Position numbers and translations under genes: made by a program
The notes under the pieces: model-generated
Seen by the model: only the letters and a program-made list of their open reading frames with translations
Told to the model about the DNA's origin: nothing
Databases searched by the model: none
Shown here: positions 44,795-55,135 of the stretch, piece after piece
Position numbering within the stretch: the first letter of the stretch is position 1
How the letters are laid out: each line of letters opens with the position of its first letter
DNA from: Bacteroidota bacterium
Lineage (GTDB): Bacteria; Bacteroidota; Ignavibacteria; Ignavibacteriales; Ignavibacteriaceae
Direction: 5' to 3'
NCBI GenBank assembly: GCA_022564295.1
Contig: JADFLR010000008.1
Coordinates: 1-64,000, forward strand
DNA: 64,000 bases

Positions 44795-46402
44795 TTGAAA
44801 ATTAACGTTTTTAAATTAACACACATAACTTTTTGCACTTTGATAATTGCTGCAGGTTCTCTTGTTGCTCAGGATTTACCCAGCTATTCCGAAAGAGCTT
44901 TTCAACACCAATTAGATTCGCTGCGTGCAACAACTAGTATTTATTCCACCGGAGCGAGCGAGGGTAGTATTGATCCGCATGAATACTATGTTGGACCAGG
45001 CGACAAATTGTTCATATCTATTAGTGGAGTGAGAGAATTTGTTTACAACTTAAGTATTAATCAAGAAGGTTGGATATACATAGCTCAGGTCGGCAGTGTT
45101 GATTTAAATAACCTTACTATGGCACAAGCAAGAACAAAACTTGAGAATTCAATTAACCGATATTATAAAGATGTAAACATTTTTATTTCGTTAGTCGATT
45201 TCAGGCAAATCAGGGTATCATTACTTGGCGATGTTGTTAAACCTTCAAACTTTGTTTTAACAGCAAACTCAAGATTAATGGATTTGTTCTCAATATCTGC
45301 CGGTTTAAATAAAACAGCTAATATCAGAAATATTAAAATAATTTCGAAAGAGGATTCCGTAAAGTTTTATGACCTGCTATCTTTCCTGCGCTTCGGAAAT
45401 TTTGATAGCAACCCTTTGCTTCGTGAGGGTGATGTCATTTTAGTAGATCGTGCAGACGAAACAGTAACAATAACAGGATTGGTTAAGTATCCCGGAATTT
45501 ATGAGCATATTGAAAATGAATCAGTTTATGATTTAATACAATTAGCAGGAGGTTTTTTAAGTAAAGCAAAGAAGGATACTATTGAGGTTGTCAGGTTTTA
45601 TGATTATGGCACTCGCCAGAAAAGTATTTTCTACACTCTCGAATACATAACAAATAATGATTTATTAATTAAGAACAAAGATCATGTAATAATAAGAGAA
45701 ATCCCCGAATATTACATAGAATATTTTGTAAGAATAGATGGCTTTGTAAAGTACCCCGGTTTCTATAAAATCATTAAAGATAAAACAACATTAAAAGATA
45801 TAATCGAACAAGCGGGCGGTTTTTTAGAAGAAGTATCGTTAACGGAGGCAATACTAACACGCAACATTGAGAAGGAAAACGAAGATCCTGAATTCGAAAG
45901 ACTAAAACTGATGAACCCTGCCGATATGTCTGAGGATGAATATGATTATTTTAAAGCCAGGTCAAGGGAAAGAAACGGAAGGGTTATAGTAGATTTTGAT
46001 AAATTATTTAATCAAAATGATCAGAATGAAAATGTAATTCTAAAGAAGGGTGACGTAATAACGATACCGGAGAAAAAAAATTATATTACTATGTTGGGTC
46101 AACTCGTGAATCCAGGTAATATTATTTTCAATCCTGCGTTTACAGTTGAAGATTATATAACTTTAGCAGGCGGATTCGGCTGGCACGCACAGGAAGGTGA
46201 AGTAAGAGTAGTAAAAGCAAAAACCGGTGAATGGATATATGCGGATCAAATAGAAAAACTTAACCCCGGTGATGCAATTTGGGTACCCGAAGAACCACCT
46301 GCCTCAGATTTTTGGGAGGTGTTTAACACCACATTACAAGTATTAGCGCAGGTAGCTGCAATTGTTGCCGCAACTGCTGCAATTATTATTGCTACGAGGT
46401 AA
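44795..46402 (+). CDS. SLBB-domain polysaccharide export protein (Wza-like)
   Basis: The 535-residue protein has a signal peptide (ITFCTLIIAAGSLVAQ), the polysaccharide export domain (EYYVGPGDKLFISISG, then INQEGWIYIAQVGSVDLNNLTMAQA) and four SLBB repeats (VSLLGDVVKPSNFVL, VTITGLVKYPGIYE, VRIDGFVKYPGFYK, ITMLGQLVNPGNIIF), ending in a hydrophobic Ala/Ile-rich C-terminal helix (VAAIVAATAAIIIATR). It should be the outer-membrane exit of the surface glycan and interacts with the Wzz-like neighbour. The start is TTG 44795. First gene of the polysaccharide locus. Confidence 0.92.
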   Translation: MKINVFKLTHITFCTLIIAAGSLVAQDLPSYSERAFQHQLDSLRATTSIYSTGASEGSIDPHEYYVGPGDKLFISISGVREFVYNLSINQEGWIYIAQVGSVDLNNLTMAQARTKLENSINRYYKDVNIFISLVDFRQIRVSLLGDVVKPSNFVLTANSRLMDLFSISAGLNKTANIRNIKIISKEDSVKFYDLLSFLRFGNFDSNPLLREGDVILVDRADETVTITGLVKYPGIYEHIENESVYDLIQLAGGFLSKAKKDTIEVVRFYDYGTRQKSIFYTLEYITNNDLLIKNKDHVIIREIPEYYIEYFVRIDGFVKYPGFYKIIKDKTTLKDIIEQAGGFLEEVSLTEAILTRNIEKENEDPEFERLKLMNPADMSEDEYDYFKARSRERNGRVIVDFDKLFNQNDQNENVILKKGDVITIPEKKNYITMLGQLVNPGNIIFNPAFTVEDYITLAGGFGWHAQEGEVRVVKAKTGEWIYADQIEKLNPGDAIWVPEEPPASDFWEVFNTTLQVLAQVAAIVAATAAIIIATR

Positions 46403-46405
46403 GCA

Positions 46406-47554
46406 GTGAATTTTCATGATTTATTAAACATAATCCTACGAAATATTAGTTTCCTTCTTAAAACGACTATAATTTCTACAATATTTTTATTTGTTATTCT
46501 TTTTTTTATTTACCCGTTAACTTATAAATCAGAAATTAGTGTTTTGCCCCCTGAGCAGGGAAATCAATCGAGTGCTCTTTCCAGTTTATTAGGTGATAAT
46601 GTTATGTCCGGCTTTTTTTACACATCATCTAAATCATTTAACTCCGAATTGTTTGTGCAAATTCTTAAAAGTCGTACAGCTGCTCTATACGTAGTTAGGA
46701 AATTAAATTTAATAGATTATTATGGTATAGAAACCGAGATAGTAGCAGCAAACTATCTTAGCAACCAACTAAACATTAAGCTCACCAAAGAAGGAATTAT
46801 TAAATTAGATGTTGAAGTATCGTCAAATCTATTTCCACTACTATTTTCCGATAAGGATTCACTAAAAAGATTTGCGGCAATACTTTCCAACACTTATATC
46901 GAAGCTTTGGATTCTATCAATAAGGCAAAACTTTCATCTAAAGCTAAACGTGCCCGGATATATATTGAAACACAACTGATTAAAACCAAATCAGTTCTCG
47001 ATTCCGTCGAATTACAGCTAATGAAATTTCAGAATGAGAACAAAACTATTTCGCTTCCGGAACAAATATCTGCGGCTATTGATGCAGCAGCAAAATTAAA
47101 AACGGAGATAATTCAAACAGAAATTGAACTTGGATTTTTGCGAACAAATTTACGTGAAGATAATCAAACACTAATTGCACTGCGGAACAAACTTGCAGAG
47201 TTAAGAGAGCAATACAATAAAATGCAATTTGGTAGTAAGGATTATTTGCTAGCTTTTAGCGATGTTCCTGAACTAGGAAAGGAAATATCAGGTCTGTTGC
47301 GTGATGTAAAAATTCAGAATGAAGTTTATTTGTTACTTCAGAATCAGTACTATAAAGAAAAAATACAAGAAAATCGGGACATCCCAACCGTAGAAATATT
47401 AGATGAAGCAATTCCGCCTTTACGTAAATCATCACCAAAGGTAATTTTCTCAACAGTTGTAGGCAGTATTTTTATTTTTCTGATTTTCAGTTTGTTCGTT
47501 GTGGTTAAAGAGAAAAAAGTAATCCTTCTTCAAAAAGAAGTTAAAGGGGGTTAA
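46406..47554 (+). CDS. Wzz/GNVR-type chain-length determinant, no kinase domain
   Basis: The 382-residue protein has two transmembrane helices (about 13-38 and 350-370) bracketing a periplasmic coiled-coil-rich region ([33 protein letters not shown]-type). Motif [17 protein letters not shown] before the second helix is typical of the GNVR/Wzz family. There is no C-terminal BY-kinase, and no kinase gene is nearby, so regulation differs from Wzc systems. GTG start; adjoins the SLBB gene by three bases. Confidence 0.88.
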   Translation: MNFHDLLNIILRNISFLLKTTIISTIFLFVILFFIYPLTYKSEISVLPPEQGNQSSALSSLLGDNVMSGFFYTSSKSFNSELFVQILKSRTAALYVVRKLNLIDYYGIETEIVAANYLSNQLNIKLTKEGIIKLDVEVSSNLFPLLFSDKDSLKRFAAILSNTYIEALDSINKAKLSSKAKRARIYIETQLIKTKSVLDSVELQLMKFQNENKTISLPEQISAAIDAAAKLKTEIIQTEIELGFLRTNLREDNQTLIALRNKLAELREQYNKMQFGSKDYLLAFSDVPELGKEISGLLRDVKIQNEVYLLLQNQYYKEKIQENRDIPTVEILDEAIPPLRKSSPKVIFSTVVGSIFIFLIFSLFVVVKEKKVILLQKEVKGG

Positions 47555-47555
47555 T

Positions 47556-48500
47556 TTGTATTCACCAACTGCAGTTGTAACCGGGGGAGCAGGTTTCCTG
47601 GGTTCGCATCTTTGTGATAAACTTTTAATAGAAAATTTTAAAGTTATTTGTGTTGATAATCTTTCAACCGGTTCTACTGATAATATTAGTCATCTTTCGG
47701 GAAACGATAATTTTTCATTTATAAAGCACGATGTTACCAATTATATATTCATTCCCGGAAAAGTAGATTATATATTGCACTTCGCTTCTCCAGCCAGCCC
47801 TATAGATTATTTGAAACTTCCGATACAAACATTAAAAGTTGGATCTCTCGGAACACATAAAGCACTTGGTCTGGCTAAAGAAAAGAAAGCAACATTCTTA
47901 TTAGCATCTACATCCGAGGTTTATGGTGATCCTACCATTCATCCACAAAGTGAAGATTATTGGGGGAATGTAAATCCAATTGGACCGCGTGGAGTCTACG
48001 ATGAAGCAAAAAGATTTGCCGAAGCTCTTACTATGGCTTATCATAGGTATCACGGAGTAGATACAAGAATAGTGAGAATATTTAATACTTATGGTCCAAG
48101 GATGCGACCTGATGATGGCAGAGCTTTACCAACATTTATCGGTCAGGCAATAAAAGGAGAAGACGTAACAGTTTTTGGTGATGGATCGCAAACCCGAAGT
48201 TTTTGTTATGTATCAGATTTAATTGATGGTATATATAAATTGTTAATGAGTAAAGAAACCGATCCTGTAAATATTGGAAATCCGGATGAGATAACCGTTA
48301 AAGAATTTGCGAGTGAAGTGATTCGGGTAACAGAATCTAAAAGTAAGATAGTTTTTGAGAAGCTACCAATAGATGACCCCAAAGTGCGCCAGCCTAGCGT
48401 TGAAAAAGCAAAAAAAGTACTTGGTTGGGTACCGAAGGTTGAACGAAAATCTGGTCTTGAGAAGACAATTAAATATTTTAACGAAGTGTTATGCAAATAA
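47556..48500 (+). CDS. uxs: UDP-glucuronate decarboxylase (UDP-xylose synthase)
   Basis: It makes UDP-xylose from UDP-glucuronate for the glycan. Seen: NAD site [41 protein letters not shown] (SPASP is diagnostic of UXS), [15 protein letters not shown], catalytic [13 protein letters not shown] (YxxxK) and [19 protein letters not shown]. Length 314 is normal. TTG start one base after the Wzz gene stop. Confidence 0.93.
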   Translation: MYSPTAVVTGGAGFLGSHLCDKLLIENFKVICVDNLSTGSTDNISHLSGNDNFSFIKHDVTNYIFIPGKVDYILHFASPASPIDYLKLPIQTLKVGSLGTHKALGLAKEKKATFLLASTSEVYGDPTIHPQSEDYWGNVNPIGPRGVYDEAKRFAEALTMAYHRYHGVDTRIVRIFNTYGPRMRPDDGRALPTFIGQAIKGEDVTVFGDGSQTRSFCYVSDLIDGIYKLLMSKETDPVNIGNPDEITVKEFASEVIRVTESKSKIVFEKLPIDDPKVRQPSVEKAKKVLGWVPKVERKSGLEKTIKYFNEVLCK

Positions 48501-48576
48501 CTATTCATAATACTCTTTCAAAAACACTTTTTTTGAAACAAGTGCATATTATTCATAATTCATCATAACTATTTAA

Positions 48577-49461
48577 ATGTGCCCAATTTGTAAATCAGAA
48601 AAATATAATAGTGTCGGTATCCCTAAACTAGATGAGAAATCGAAAAAAATAATAAATAAAGAGTATCAGGTAGTTCAATGTATTGAGTGTAAGTTCTATT
48701 ACGTCTATCCGGAAATAGAGTTAAGTTCAGTAGAATGGAAATTATTATATGATGAGAACTACTTTACTGAACAAACAGATTGGTATAAACGGATACGTGC
48801 AAAGCATAGAAAGCAAAGAATTGAGAAACTAAATACACTTTGTGAGAACGATGTGAAAAATTTTCTCGATATTGGTTGTGGAGAAGGTTATATGTTATTG
48901 GAAGCTGTTAGCAATGGTTGGATTGCTTATGGAGTGGATATAACAGATAATAGGATTTCCGAATCAAATAATTCCAAAATTTCATTCGTTAATAGTGATT
49001 TGCTTTCAGCTAAATTTCCTGACGATTTTTTTGATTGCATTTATATGGATTCTATTCTTGAACACGTTCTTAATACAAAAGAACATATACATGAGATCAA
49101 GAGAATACTAAAGAAAGGTGGAGTTGCATATATAGGTGTTCCAAATGAGGATTCGCTTCAAAATGATATAAAGAAGTTTCTGAATATAATTACCGGTCAT
49201 AAAAAATATTCTCCGAAAATTAAACCGTTTTTATCTCCTTATCACGTAAGCGGATTTAATAAGTATTCACTGAGTTCTTTAATAAAAAAATCAGATCTAA
49301 AAATTGAATTGCTGAGAAATTTTTCTACTAAATCTGTATTTAGAATGACTACATTTGCATCCAAAGATTTTCTTCCAGCCATCTTTTTAACAATGATTAA
49401 TTTAATTGCATTATTAATAAGGCGTGAATACTATCTTGAAACGTACGTAAAGAAAAAATGA
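48577..49461 (+). CDS. Class I methyltransferase with N-terminal zinc ribbon
   Basis: The 294-residue protein has CPICKSEKYNSV...YQVVQCIECKFYYVYPE (CxxC...CxxC) at the start, then motif I FLDIGCGEGYMLLEAVSNGW, IAYGVDITDN and DCIYMDSILEHVLNTKEHI. This layout occurs in sugar methyltransferases of surface glycans. The mid-protein helices (FLPAIFLTMINLIALLI) may contact the membrane. Substrate is likely a cytoplasmic nucleotide sugar or lipid-linked glycan. Confidence 0.85.
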   Translation: MCPICKSEKYNSVGIPKLDEKSKKIINKEYQVVQCIECKFYYVYPEIELSSVEWKLLYDENYFTEQTDWYKRIRAKHRKQRIEKLNTLCENDVKNFLDIGCGEGYMLLEAVSNGWIAYGVDITDNRISESNNSKISFVNSDLLSAKFPDDFFDCIYMDSILEHVLNTKEHIHEIKRILKKGGVAYIGVPNEDSLQNDIKKFLNIITGHKKYSPKIKPFLSPYHVSGFNKYSLSSLIKKSDLKIELLRNFSTKSVFRMTTFASKDFLPAIFLTMINLIALLIRREYYLETYVKKK

Positions 49462-49491
49462 AATTGTACAACTACCTGCAATTAATAATTT

Positions 49492-51033
49492 ATGGTTGAT
49501 AGGTTCACTTCTACAGCGTCTGGTGCATTTATTTTAATAATGGTTATAAATGTACTCAGCAGGGGTTTAGGATTTTTGCGAGAGGTCCTTTTTGCGAATT
49601 TCTTTGGGTTGGGTATTGATTTTGATATTTATTTAGTGGGGGCCGTCTTTCCAATTATGTTGAATACAGTGATTCTTTATTTGGGGTTGAATTATTTTAT
49701 TCCAACATTTAATAGAATAAAAGCTACTGGGAATTCTTCACCAGAAAGTTTTTTTAAACTCGCCCTTTTTATTTTTACTGTTTCAGGTATTTTACTATCA
49801 GTACTCATATTCATTTTTTCTGAAGTTATAGTACAACACTATTTAAACACTAGTGATCCTCTTGTACTAGAAAAGGCATTAAGTATATTTAGAATTCTAC
49901 TTATTACAGTTCCACTAACAAGTGCAATATCCATTATAACAGCATTTGAACAGGCAAAATATCAATTTAAACATCCTGCACTTTCGAGGATGTTCTTAAA
50001 TGTTACTATGATTCCGATTTTACTATTGTTTACAGATCAATTTGGAATTTATACAATACCCATTGGATTTGTACTTGGAACGTTTTTTCAGTTATTGTAT
50101 TTGATATTTAAAAGTAAAATACGTGATGTTACATTTAACTTTTTTATTTCTAATATTGGGGATATAGGAAAGTATTTCGATCTGACGATTTTTAGTGTAC
50201 TGCTCATCGAAATAATTGGACAAATTTACGTTATAGCAGATAGATATTTTTTTGGAAGCGTAAATGAAGGAGGAATTTCTGCACTAAACTATGGATTCAA
50301 CATTTTTTTACTTCCCATTTCAATAATTACTATCGCACTCGCAACTGTCATTTTCCCAAAAGTTTCTGAAAATATTTCCAGAGGAGAATATGCAGCTTTA
50401 AGTGTTAAAATTTCCAGCGCAGTGCGAGCAAATCTACTAATTCTTGTACCAGTTTCCTTGTTATTTTTTCTATTTGGTGATACGATAATTAATATTTTGT
50501 TTGAAAGGGGAAAGTTTACTTCTGGCGATACAGAGATCACTTTTTCTGTTTTAAAGATATACTCATTTAGCCTCATATTTTATTCAATTTACTCTATCTT
50601 TAATAAAATTATTTATGGAGCGAAATTGATAAATTCTTTATTAATCATTACGTTGGGCGGTATTTTGATAAAAGTAATTTTGAATATTATACTGGTAACT
50701 GAATATCAGCAGAATGGGTTAGCATTATCTACATCAATCAGTTTCACATTTTTCTTCATCTCTAGTTTAGTATTAATACAGAAGAAATTGCAAGTCAGCA
50801 TTAGTTTAATTTTATTAAGCGAATTACTATTTCATTTGTTGAATGGTTTCGTTACATATTTACTGGTAAGTATTATTTTTAGTGAAGTTCAATCAAGTTT
50901 AGCACTTAACTTATTGGAGTTATCTGTATTTATGATAATATATTATTTAAACATTAACATTATTGGTCATAACGCTATTGATCTACTACGTGGGATATAT
51001 CAGAATTTTAAATCAGTAAAAAAAATCTCTTAA
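49492..51033 (+). CDS. MurJ/Wzx-like lipid flippase (MVF family)
   Basis: The 513-residue protein has about 14 helices and the MVF/MviN start (INVLSRGLGFLREVLFANFFG), then SALNYGFNIFLLPISIITIALATVIFPKVSENISRGEY-type sequence (residues about 263-300) and NILFERGKFTSGDTEIT, close to MurJ. Its place among glycosyltransferases suggests that it flips the lipid-linked repeat unit (Wzx role). Its last about 150 codons have a decayed copy at 51981-52437. Confidence 0.88.
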   Translation: MVDRFTSTASGAFILIMVINVLSRGLGFLREVLFANFFGLGIDFDIYLVGAVFPIMLNTVILYLGLNYFIPTFNRIKATGNSSPESFFKLALFIFTVSGILLSVLIFIFSEVIVQHYLNTSDPLVLEKALSIFRILLITVPLTSAISIITAFEQAKYQFKHPALSRMFLNVTMIPILLLFTDQFGIYTIPIGFVLGTFFQLLYLIFKSKIRDVTFNFFISNIGDIGKYFDLTIFSVLLIEIIGQIYVIADRYFFGSVNEGGISALNYGFNIFLLPISIITIALATVIFPKVSENISRGEYAALSVKISSAVRANLLILVPVSLLFFLFGDTIINILFERGKFTSGDTEITFSVLKIYSFSLIFYSIYSIFNKIIYGAKLINSLLIITLGGILIKVILNIILVTEYQQNGLALSTSISFTFFFISSLVLIQKKLQVSISLILLSELLFHLLNGFVTYLLVSIIFSEVQSSLALNLLELSVFMIIYYLNINIIGHNAIDLLRGIYQNFKSVKKIS

Positions 51034-51253
51034 CTTTCTGTATAGTTATTCCAGTAAGCTCAGTAAACGGCATATTGTGTTACTAGTTAGTTGAAATAAT
51101 ATTTATCAATTTTATAATAATTAAGAATTTCGACGCACGCATTAAATTTATTATGTTATATATTATTCTTTTATTTAACCTAAAATTTGTGAAGCACGGA
51201 TCAATGCAATTGAAAGTCAACTTTATACAGATTTTGAAAAATGTCAGAACAAT

Positions 51254-51979
51254 ATGAGTGATTTTAGACAATTGCTTTATGAAAAATATTTCTCATCATT
51301 TAAATCACATCTGTCCACTTTTGATGATAAAGTAATTCGCAATCAACACACCATGTATAAGTTGCAATACTTACCGTTACTTAAAAGTTATAATAAGTCC
51401 GCCTCAATACTTGAGCTAGGTTGTGGTCCGGGTATTCTTCTTGATTTTTTACGGGATAAGGGATTTGGAAATACTCTTGGCATCGACTTGTCTGCGGAAC
51501 AGGTTGAGAATGCTTCCGAAAAAAAATTAAATGTGGAACTAGCTAATGTTTTAGATTATATAAAATCTACCGAAAAGACTTTCGATATTATTTTTGCTAT
51601 AGATTTGATAGAGCATTTCCATAAAGATGAGCTTATTCCTTTGTTTGAAGGAATTTACAACAATTTAAGAATTGGTGGAGCATTTGTTTTTCACACACCA
51701 AATGGATTAGGTATAAATGCAAACAGAATAATCTATGGTGATCTAACGCACTCAACTATTTTCACACCAAATTCTGCAATGCAAATTTTAAAACTTGTTG
51801 GATTTAATGAAATCAAATTTTTTGAAACCGAACCATACGCAAAAGATGTAAATGGAACTTTACGGTTATTACTTTGGAAGATAGTGAAGTTATTTTTTAA
51901 TGTCATTAGATTAATTGAAACCGGCGGGACTGAAAAAATTCTAACACAAAATTTTATTGGGTATGCTAAAAAAGGATGA
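51254..51979 (+). CDS. Class I SAM-dependent methyltransferase
   Basis: The 241-residue protein has motif I ILELGCGPGILLDFLRDKGF, motif II GIDLSAEQVENA, motif IV IIFAIDLIEHFHKDELIPL and FHTPNGLG, as in glycan methyltransferases of the methyltransferase-23 type. It lies between the intact flippase and a decayed flippase fragment, both in the same direction. A 220-base gene-free stretch precedes it (51034-51253). Confidence 0.87.
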   Translation: MSDFRQLLYEKYFSSFKSHLSTFDDKVIRNQHTMYKLQYLPLLKSYNKSASILELGCGPGILLDFLRDKGFGNTLGIDLSAEQVENASEKKLNVELANVLDYIKSTEKTFDIIFAIDLIEHFHKDELIPLFEGIYNNLRIGGAFVFHTPNGLGINANRIIYGDLTHSTIFTPNSAMQILKLVGFNEIKFFETEPYAKDVNGTLRLLLWKIVKLFFNVIRLIETGGTEKILTQNFIGYAKKG

Positions 51980-51980
51980 G

Positions 51981-52437
51981 TTTTAATTCATTTACTCTAT
52001 CTTTAATAAAATTATTTATGGAGCAAAATTGCTAAATTCCTTCTTAATCATTACGTTGGACGGTATTTTGATAAAAGTAATTTTGATTATTATTCTGGTA
52101 CCTGAATATCAACATATTGGTTTAGCATTATCTGCTTCAATCAGTTTTACATTTTTCTTAATCACTAGTTTGGTATTAATATAGAAGAAATTGCCGGTCA
52201 GCTTTAGTTTAACTTTATTCGGCGAATTACTATTTCATTTGTTGAATGGTTTTGTTTCATATTTACTGGTATGCATTATTTTAAGTGAAGTATAATCAAC
52301 TGTAGCACTTAACTTATTGAAGATATTTGTATCTATAATAATCTATTAATTAAACATTAACATTATTGCTCATAACGCTATTGATATACTGTGTGGGATA
52401 TATCAGAATATTAGATCAGAAAATAAAATCTCTTAAA
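51981..52437 (+). pseudogene. Decayed copy of the flippase C-terminal third
   Basis: Bases 51981-52437 align with 50580-51033 all the way to the stop codon, with mostly scattered substitutions. Several codons became stops: CAG to TAG (in ATATAGAAGAAA, about 52181), CAA to TAA (in GTATAATCA, about 52292) and a later TAA (about 52350). The copy begins directly after the methyltransferase stop, and no 5' part was found. Confidence 0.9.
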
Positions 52438-52454
52438 TTATTCAATATATAATT

Positions 52455-53645
52455 TTGAACAATTCTTTATGGTTAGTCTCAAACATTCTAAATATATTAG
52501 GAACAAGATGGACTGATAAAATAAACGAAAACAAAATAATGAGATCCCTTGTAAATGGATTCTTTTATTTAATTTTATCTTCCATCCGTAAAGCGATTTC
52601 ACAGAGAGAGAGTAGTTCAGATAATGTAGTAGTAGTTTCTTTACATCGATTAGGCGATAGTGTCTTTACAATTCCTGCTCTAAGGCAAATTAAAAATGCA
52701 TATCCTAAGCAAATAATTATACTCTGTTTTAAAGAAACAAAACCAATTTACAATTTAATATTTGATGAATCCGAATTGTTGGTTGTAGAACGAAAACAAT
52801 TCAAATTGAATGGACGTTATGCAACAAAAAAAATTAGAAGTTTAGTGTCAGAATTGGATCCCAAAATAATTCTTGATTTGAACGGGGATATGGCATCCGC
52901 TTCATTGCTATATTTATTAGGAGTGAAAGAAATTTATGGTCTTTGCAGACCTCAATTTCGGGCTATTTACAAGAAGTGTATAACAGTTCGTAAAGTTCCA
53001 CATATTATCGATATCTATTTAGATGCTATAAGGACAATAATTCAGCTTGAGAATCGGAATAATATATATGAATTTCCAACTAAAATAAATAAACAAGGAA
53101 AAATATTGATCCATCCTTCTGCAGGTTGGAGCGCTAAGGAATGGGGGTTAACTAAGTTTCTAGAGTTAGGCGAAAAATTAAGTAAATCATTTAGTATCGG
53201 AATGATTTTTCAGAATAGTTTATTAACTTCTGATGTTAGAAACGAGATTAAAAAAACTAATATAACACTATTTGAAACAGAGAACATTGAAGAACTAATA
53301 GAAACTACAAATAATTGTTTTTTATTTATTAGTAATGATTCCGGTCCTCTTTACATAGCAGGATTACGAGGGGTCCCTACATTTACTATTTATGGACCGA
53401 CTAACCCTCTTTTTCATTTACCCTTCGGGCAATACCATGATTATATTCAAAGCGATTTAAAATGTATACCCAAATCAAACGAAAAACTATGCTTCGCCAA
53501 TGGTGGCAGAAAAGGTTGTCCGGCGTTCGAATGTATGAATCAATTATCAGTTGACACTGTACATTTAAGAATAAGTAAATTTATTGAAAAGTTGTTAACG
53601 GAAAATATCAAAACTACAAATCTCACTGATAATGATAATTCTTAA
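52455..53645 (+). CDS. GT9-family glycosyltransferase (heptosyltransferase-like)
   Basis: The 396-residue protein shows VVVVSLHRLGDSVFTIPALRQIKNAYPKQ-type sequence (residues about 55-85) with the GD(x)3TxPA motif, ILIHPSAGWSAKEW and FISNDSGPLYIAGLRGVPTFTIYGPTNP-type donor site (about 315-342). A Cys-rich C-terminal segment (CIPKSNEKLCFANGGRKGCPAFEC) is common in GT9. TTG start, 18 bases after the flippase remnant; internal Met about residue 29 is an alternative. Overlaps the next gene by 14 bases. Confidence 0.88.
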   Translation: MNNSLWLVSNILNILGTRWTDKINENKIMRSLVNGFFYLILSSIRKAISQRESSSDNVVVVSLHRLGDSVFTIPALRQIKNAYPKQIIILCFKETKPIYNLIFDESELLVVERKQFKLNGRYATKKIRSLVSELDPKIILDLNGDMASASLLYLLGVKEIYGLCRPQFRAIYKKCITVRKVPHIIDIYLDAIRTIIQLENRNNIYEFPTKINKQGKILIHPSAGWSAKEWGLTKFLELGEKLSKSFSIGMIFQNSLLTSDVRNEIKKTNITLFETENIEELIETTNNCFLFISNDSGPLYIAGLRGVPTFTIYGPTNPLFHLPFGQYHDYIQSDLKCIPKSNEKLCFANGGRKGCPAFECMNQLSVDTVHLRISKFIEKLLTENIKTTNLTDNDNS

Positions 53646-55086
53646 GTTACTCGACAGTAAATATGAATCTCAACTATTTATAAGCAATTATAAGACTATC
53701 ATTTTATATTCATTCTTATTAGCAGGAGTGGCAACGCTTTTAACTAATTATGAATGGATTGGTATTGTTTTAATAACTTACATCATTCTACTCAAAGTTT
53801 ATGGAGAAAAGTTCTTCCTGATTAGCTTGATTATAGCAATATTCACTCTTGTTGGTGAGGTAAATCCAACATTAAGATTAGCCGTACAAATAGTAGCTTT
53901 CTCTGGCTTGGGTTACCTATTTATTGAAAAATATGGGTTTGATTTTTCGGCTTACCCTAAAATTCCTTCATCAATAATTAAATTTTTTACTCTCTTCTAC
54001 ATAGCTGCAATAATTTCTATTCTACTTTCTAATCATCAAATGATTGGAATTGAGTTTATGCTAAGATTCACTGCATTTTTATTGCTTGTATATCTTTTCT
54101 ATAGTCTTATAGATTCAAATGAGAAGGTAATGCTCTATGTATTTTCCTTAATAGTTGCAGCCGTAATTGTTACTTTTGGAAGTTTCTATACTATAATGGA
54201 TACAATCCTTAATAATCCTAGTATTTTTATGATTTTCCAATCTAGGCTGGGAGGATTTTTAAGCAATGTTAATGCTATAGCTGCATTTCTATTTATATCA
54301 ACTTGCTTAATAACTGTGTTCCTTTTTACTGAGATTAAGAACTACAAAAAAGCAATCATAATTTTCATTATAACGCTTCTATTGTTAGGCATATTAATTT
54401 CCAACTCCAGAGGTGCAATTCTTGCAACAGTAACAAGTTTCAGTATCATCTTTTTCTGTTTAAATAGAAAATTACTTTGGGGAATGATTTTTATGATCTT
54501 TTTCTTCGTTGCACTGATAATATTAATTGAACCATTCCGAGATTTTTTCTCAGATTTAATTAGAATAGATTCAGGGTTAAGTAGAAGAAACCATTTGTGG
54601 AATTTATCCTTCAATATGCTCAAAGATAATTTTTGGTTTGGTGTTGGTCCAGGTGGATGGGGAAAAGAAATGTTTAATTACTTCCCTGTAATGTTAAGTA
54701 GCTGGGAAGGTGAATTATTTATTGAGCTTTACTCGCAAACTTTGGGCAAGAACAATTCACATAACTTTTATTTAGCCATGTTTACAGATCTAGGCGTACT
54801 TGGATTTATTTCTTCTATAATGTTACCGATTATTTATTTGAATATTGGTTATAAAACAATTCGTTTGGCAAAGTCTTATCAGAAAGAAGTTTATCTATTG
54901 GTAATTGGAATAACTGCTGCTGGTGCGGGAATGTTTGTTAGAGGAATATTCGAAGGGATTAGCATTATAACATATGGATGGTTATCAGTAGATCTCCCAT
55001 TTTGGATGATATTTGGAATACTCAGTTTTTATTACTTAAAACTTTCAAACGATGGAACCAGATCGACTAAAACCACTGATACTTAA
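53632..55086 (+). CDS. O-antigen ligase/polymerase family protein (Wzy/WaaL type)
   Basis: The 484-residue protein has about 11-12 helices. The Wzy_C motif region is RIDSGLSRRNHLWNLSFNMLKDNFWFGVGPGGWG-type (residues about 315-345) and KNNSHNFYLAMFTDLGVLGFI (His/Asn-rich HN-x-L pattern) follows, both hallmarks of the family. It should polymerise or ligate lipid-linked glycan on the outer side of the inner membrane. It completes a Wzx/Wzy set with the flippase and Wzz-like genes. Confidence 0.88.
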   Translation: MIILKLLDSKYESQLFISNYKTIILYSFLLAGVATLLTNYEWIGIVLITYIILLKVYGEKFFLISLIIAIFTLVGEVNPTLRLAVQIVAFSGLGYLFIEKYGFDFSAYPKIPSSIIKFFTLFYIAAIISILLSNHQMIGIEFMLRFTAFLLLVYLFYSLIDSNEKVMLYVFSLIVAAVIVTFGSFYTIMDTILNNPSIFMIFQSRLGGFLSNVNAIAAFLFISTCLITVFLFTEIKNYKKAIIIFIITLLLLGILISNSRGAILATVTSFSIIFFCLNRKLLWGMIFMIFFFVALIILIEPFRDFFSDLIRIDSGLSRRNHLWNLSFNMLKDNFWFGVGPGGWGKEMFNYFPVMLSSWEGELFIELYSQTLGKNNSHNFYLAMFTDLGVLGFISSIMLPIIYLNIGYKTIRLAKSYQKEVYLLVIGITAAGAGMFVRGIFEGISIITYGWLSVDLPFWMIFGILSFYYLKLSNDGTRSTKTTDT

Positions 55087-55135
55087 ATAAATTAATTAAA
55101 ATTTAAAAGGATCAACATTAATTCCTGCAACCGCA

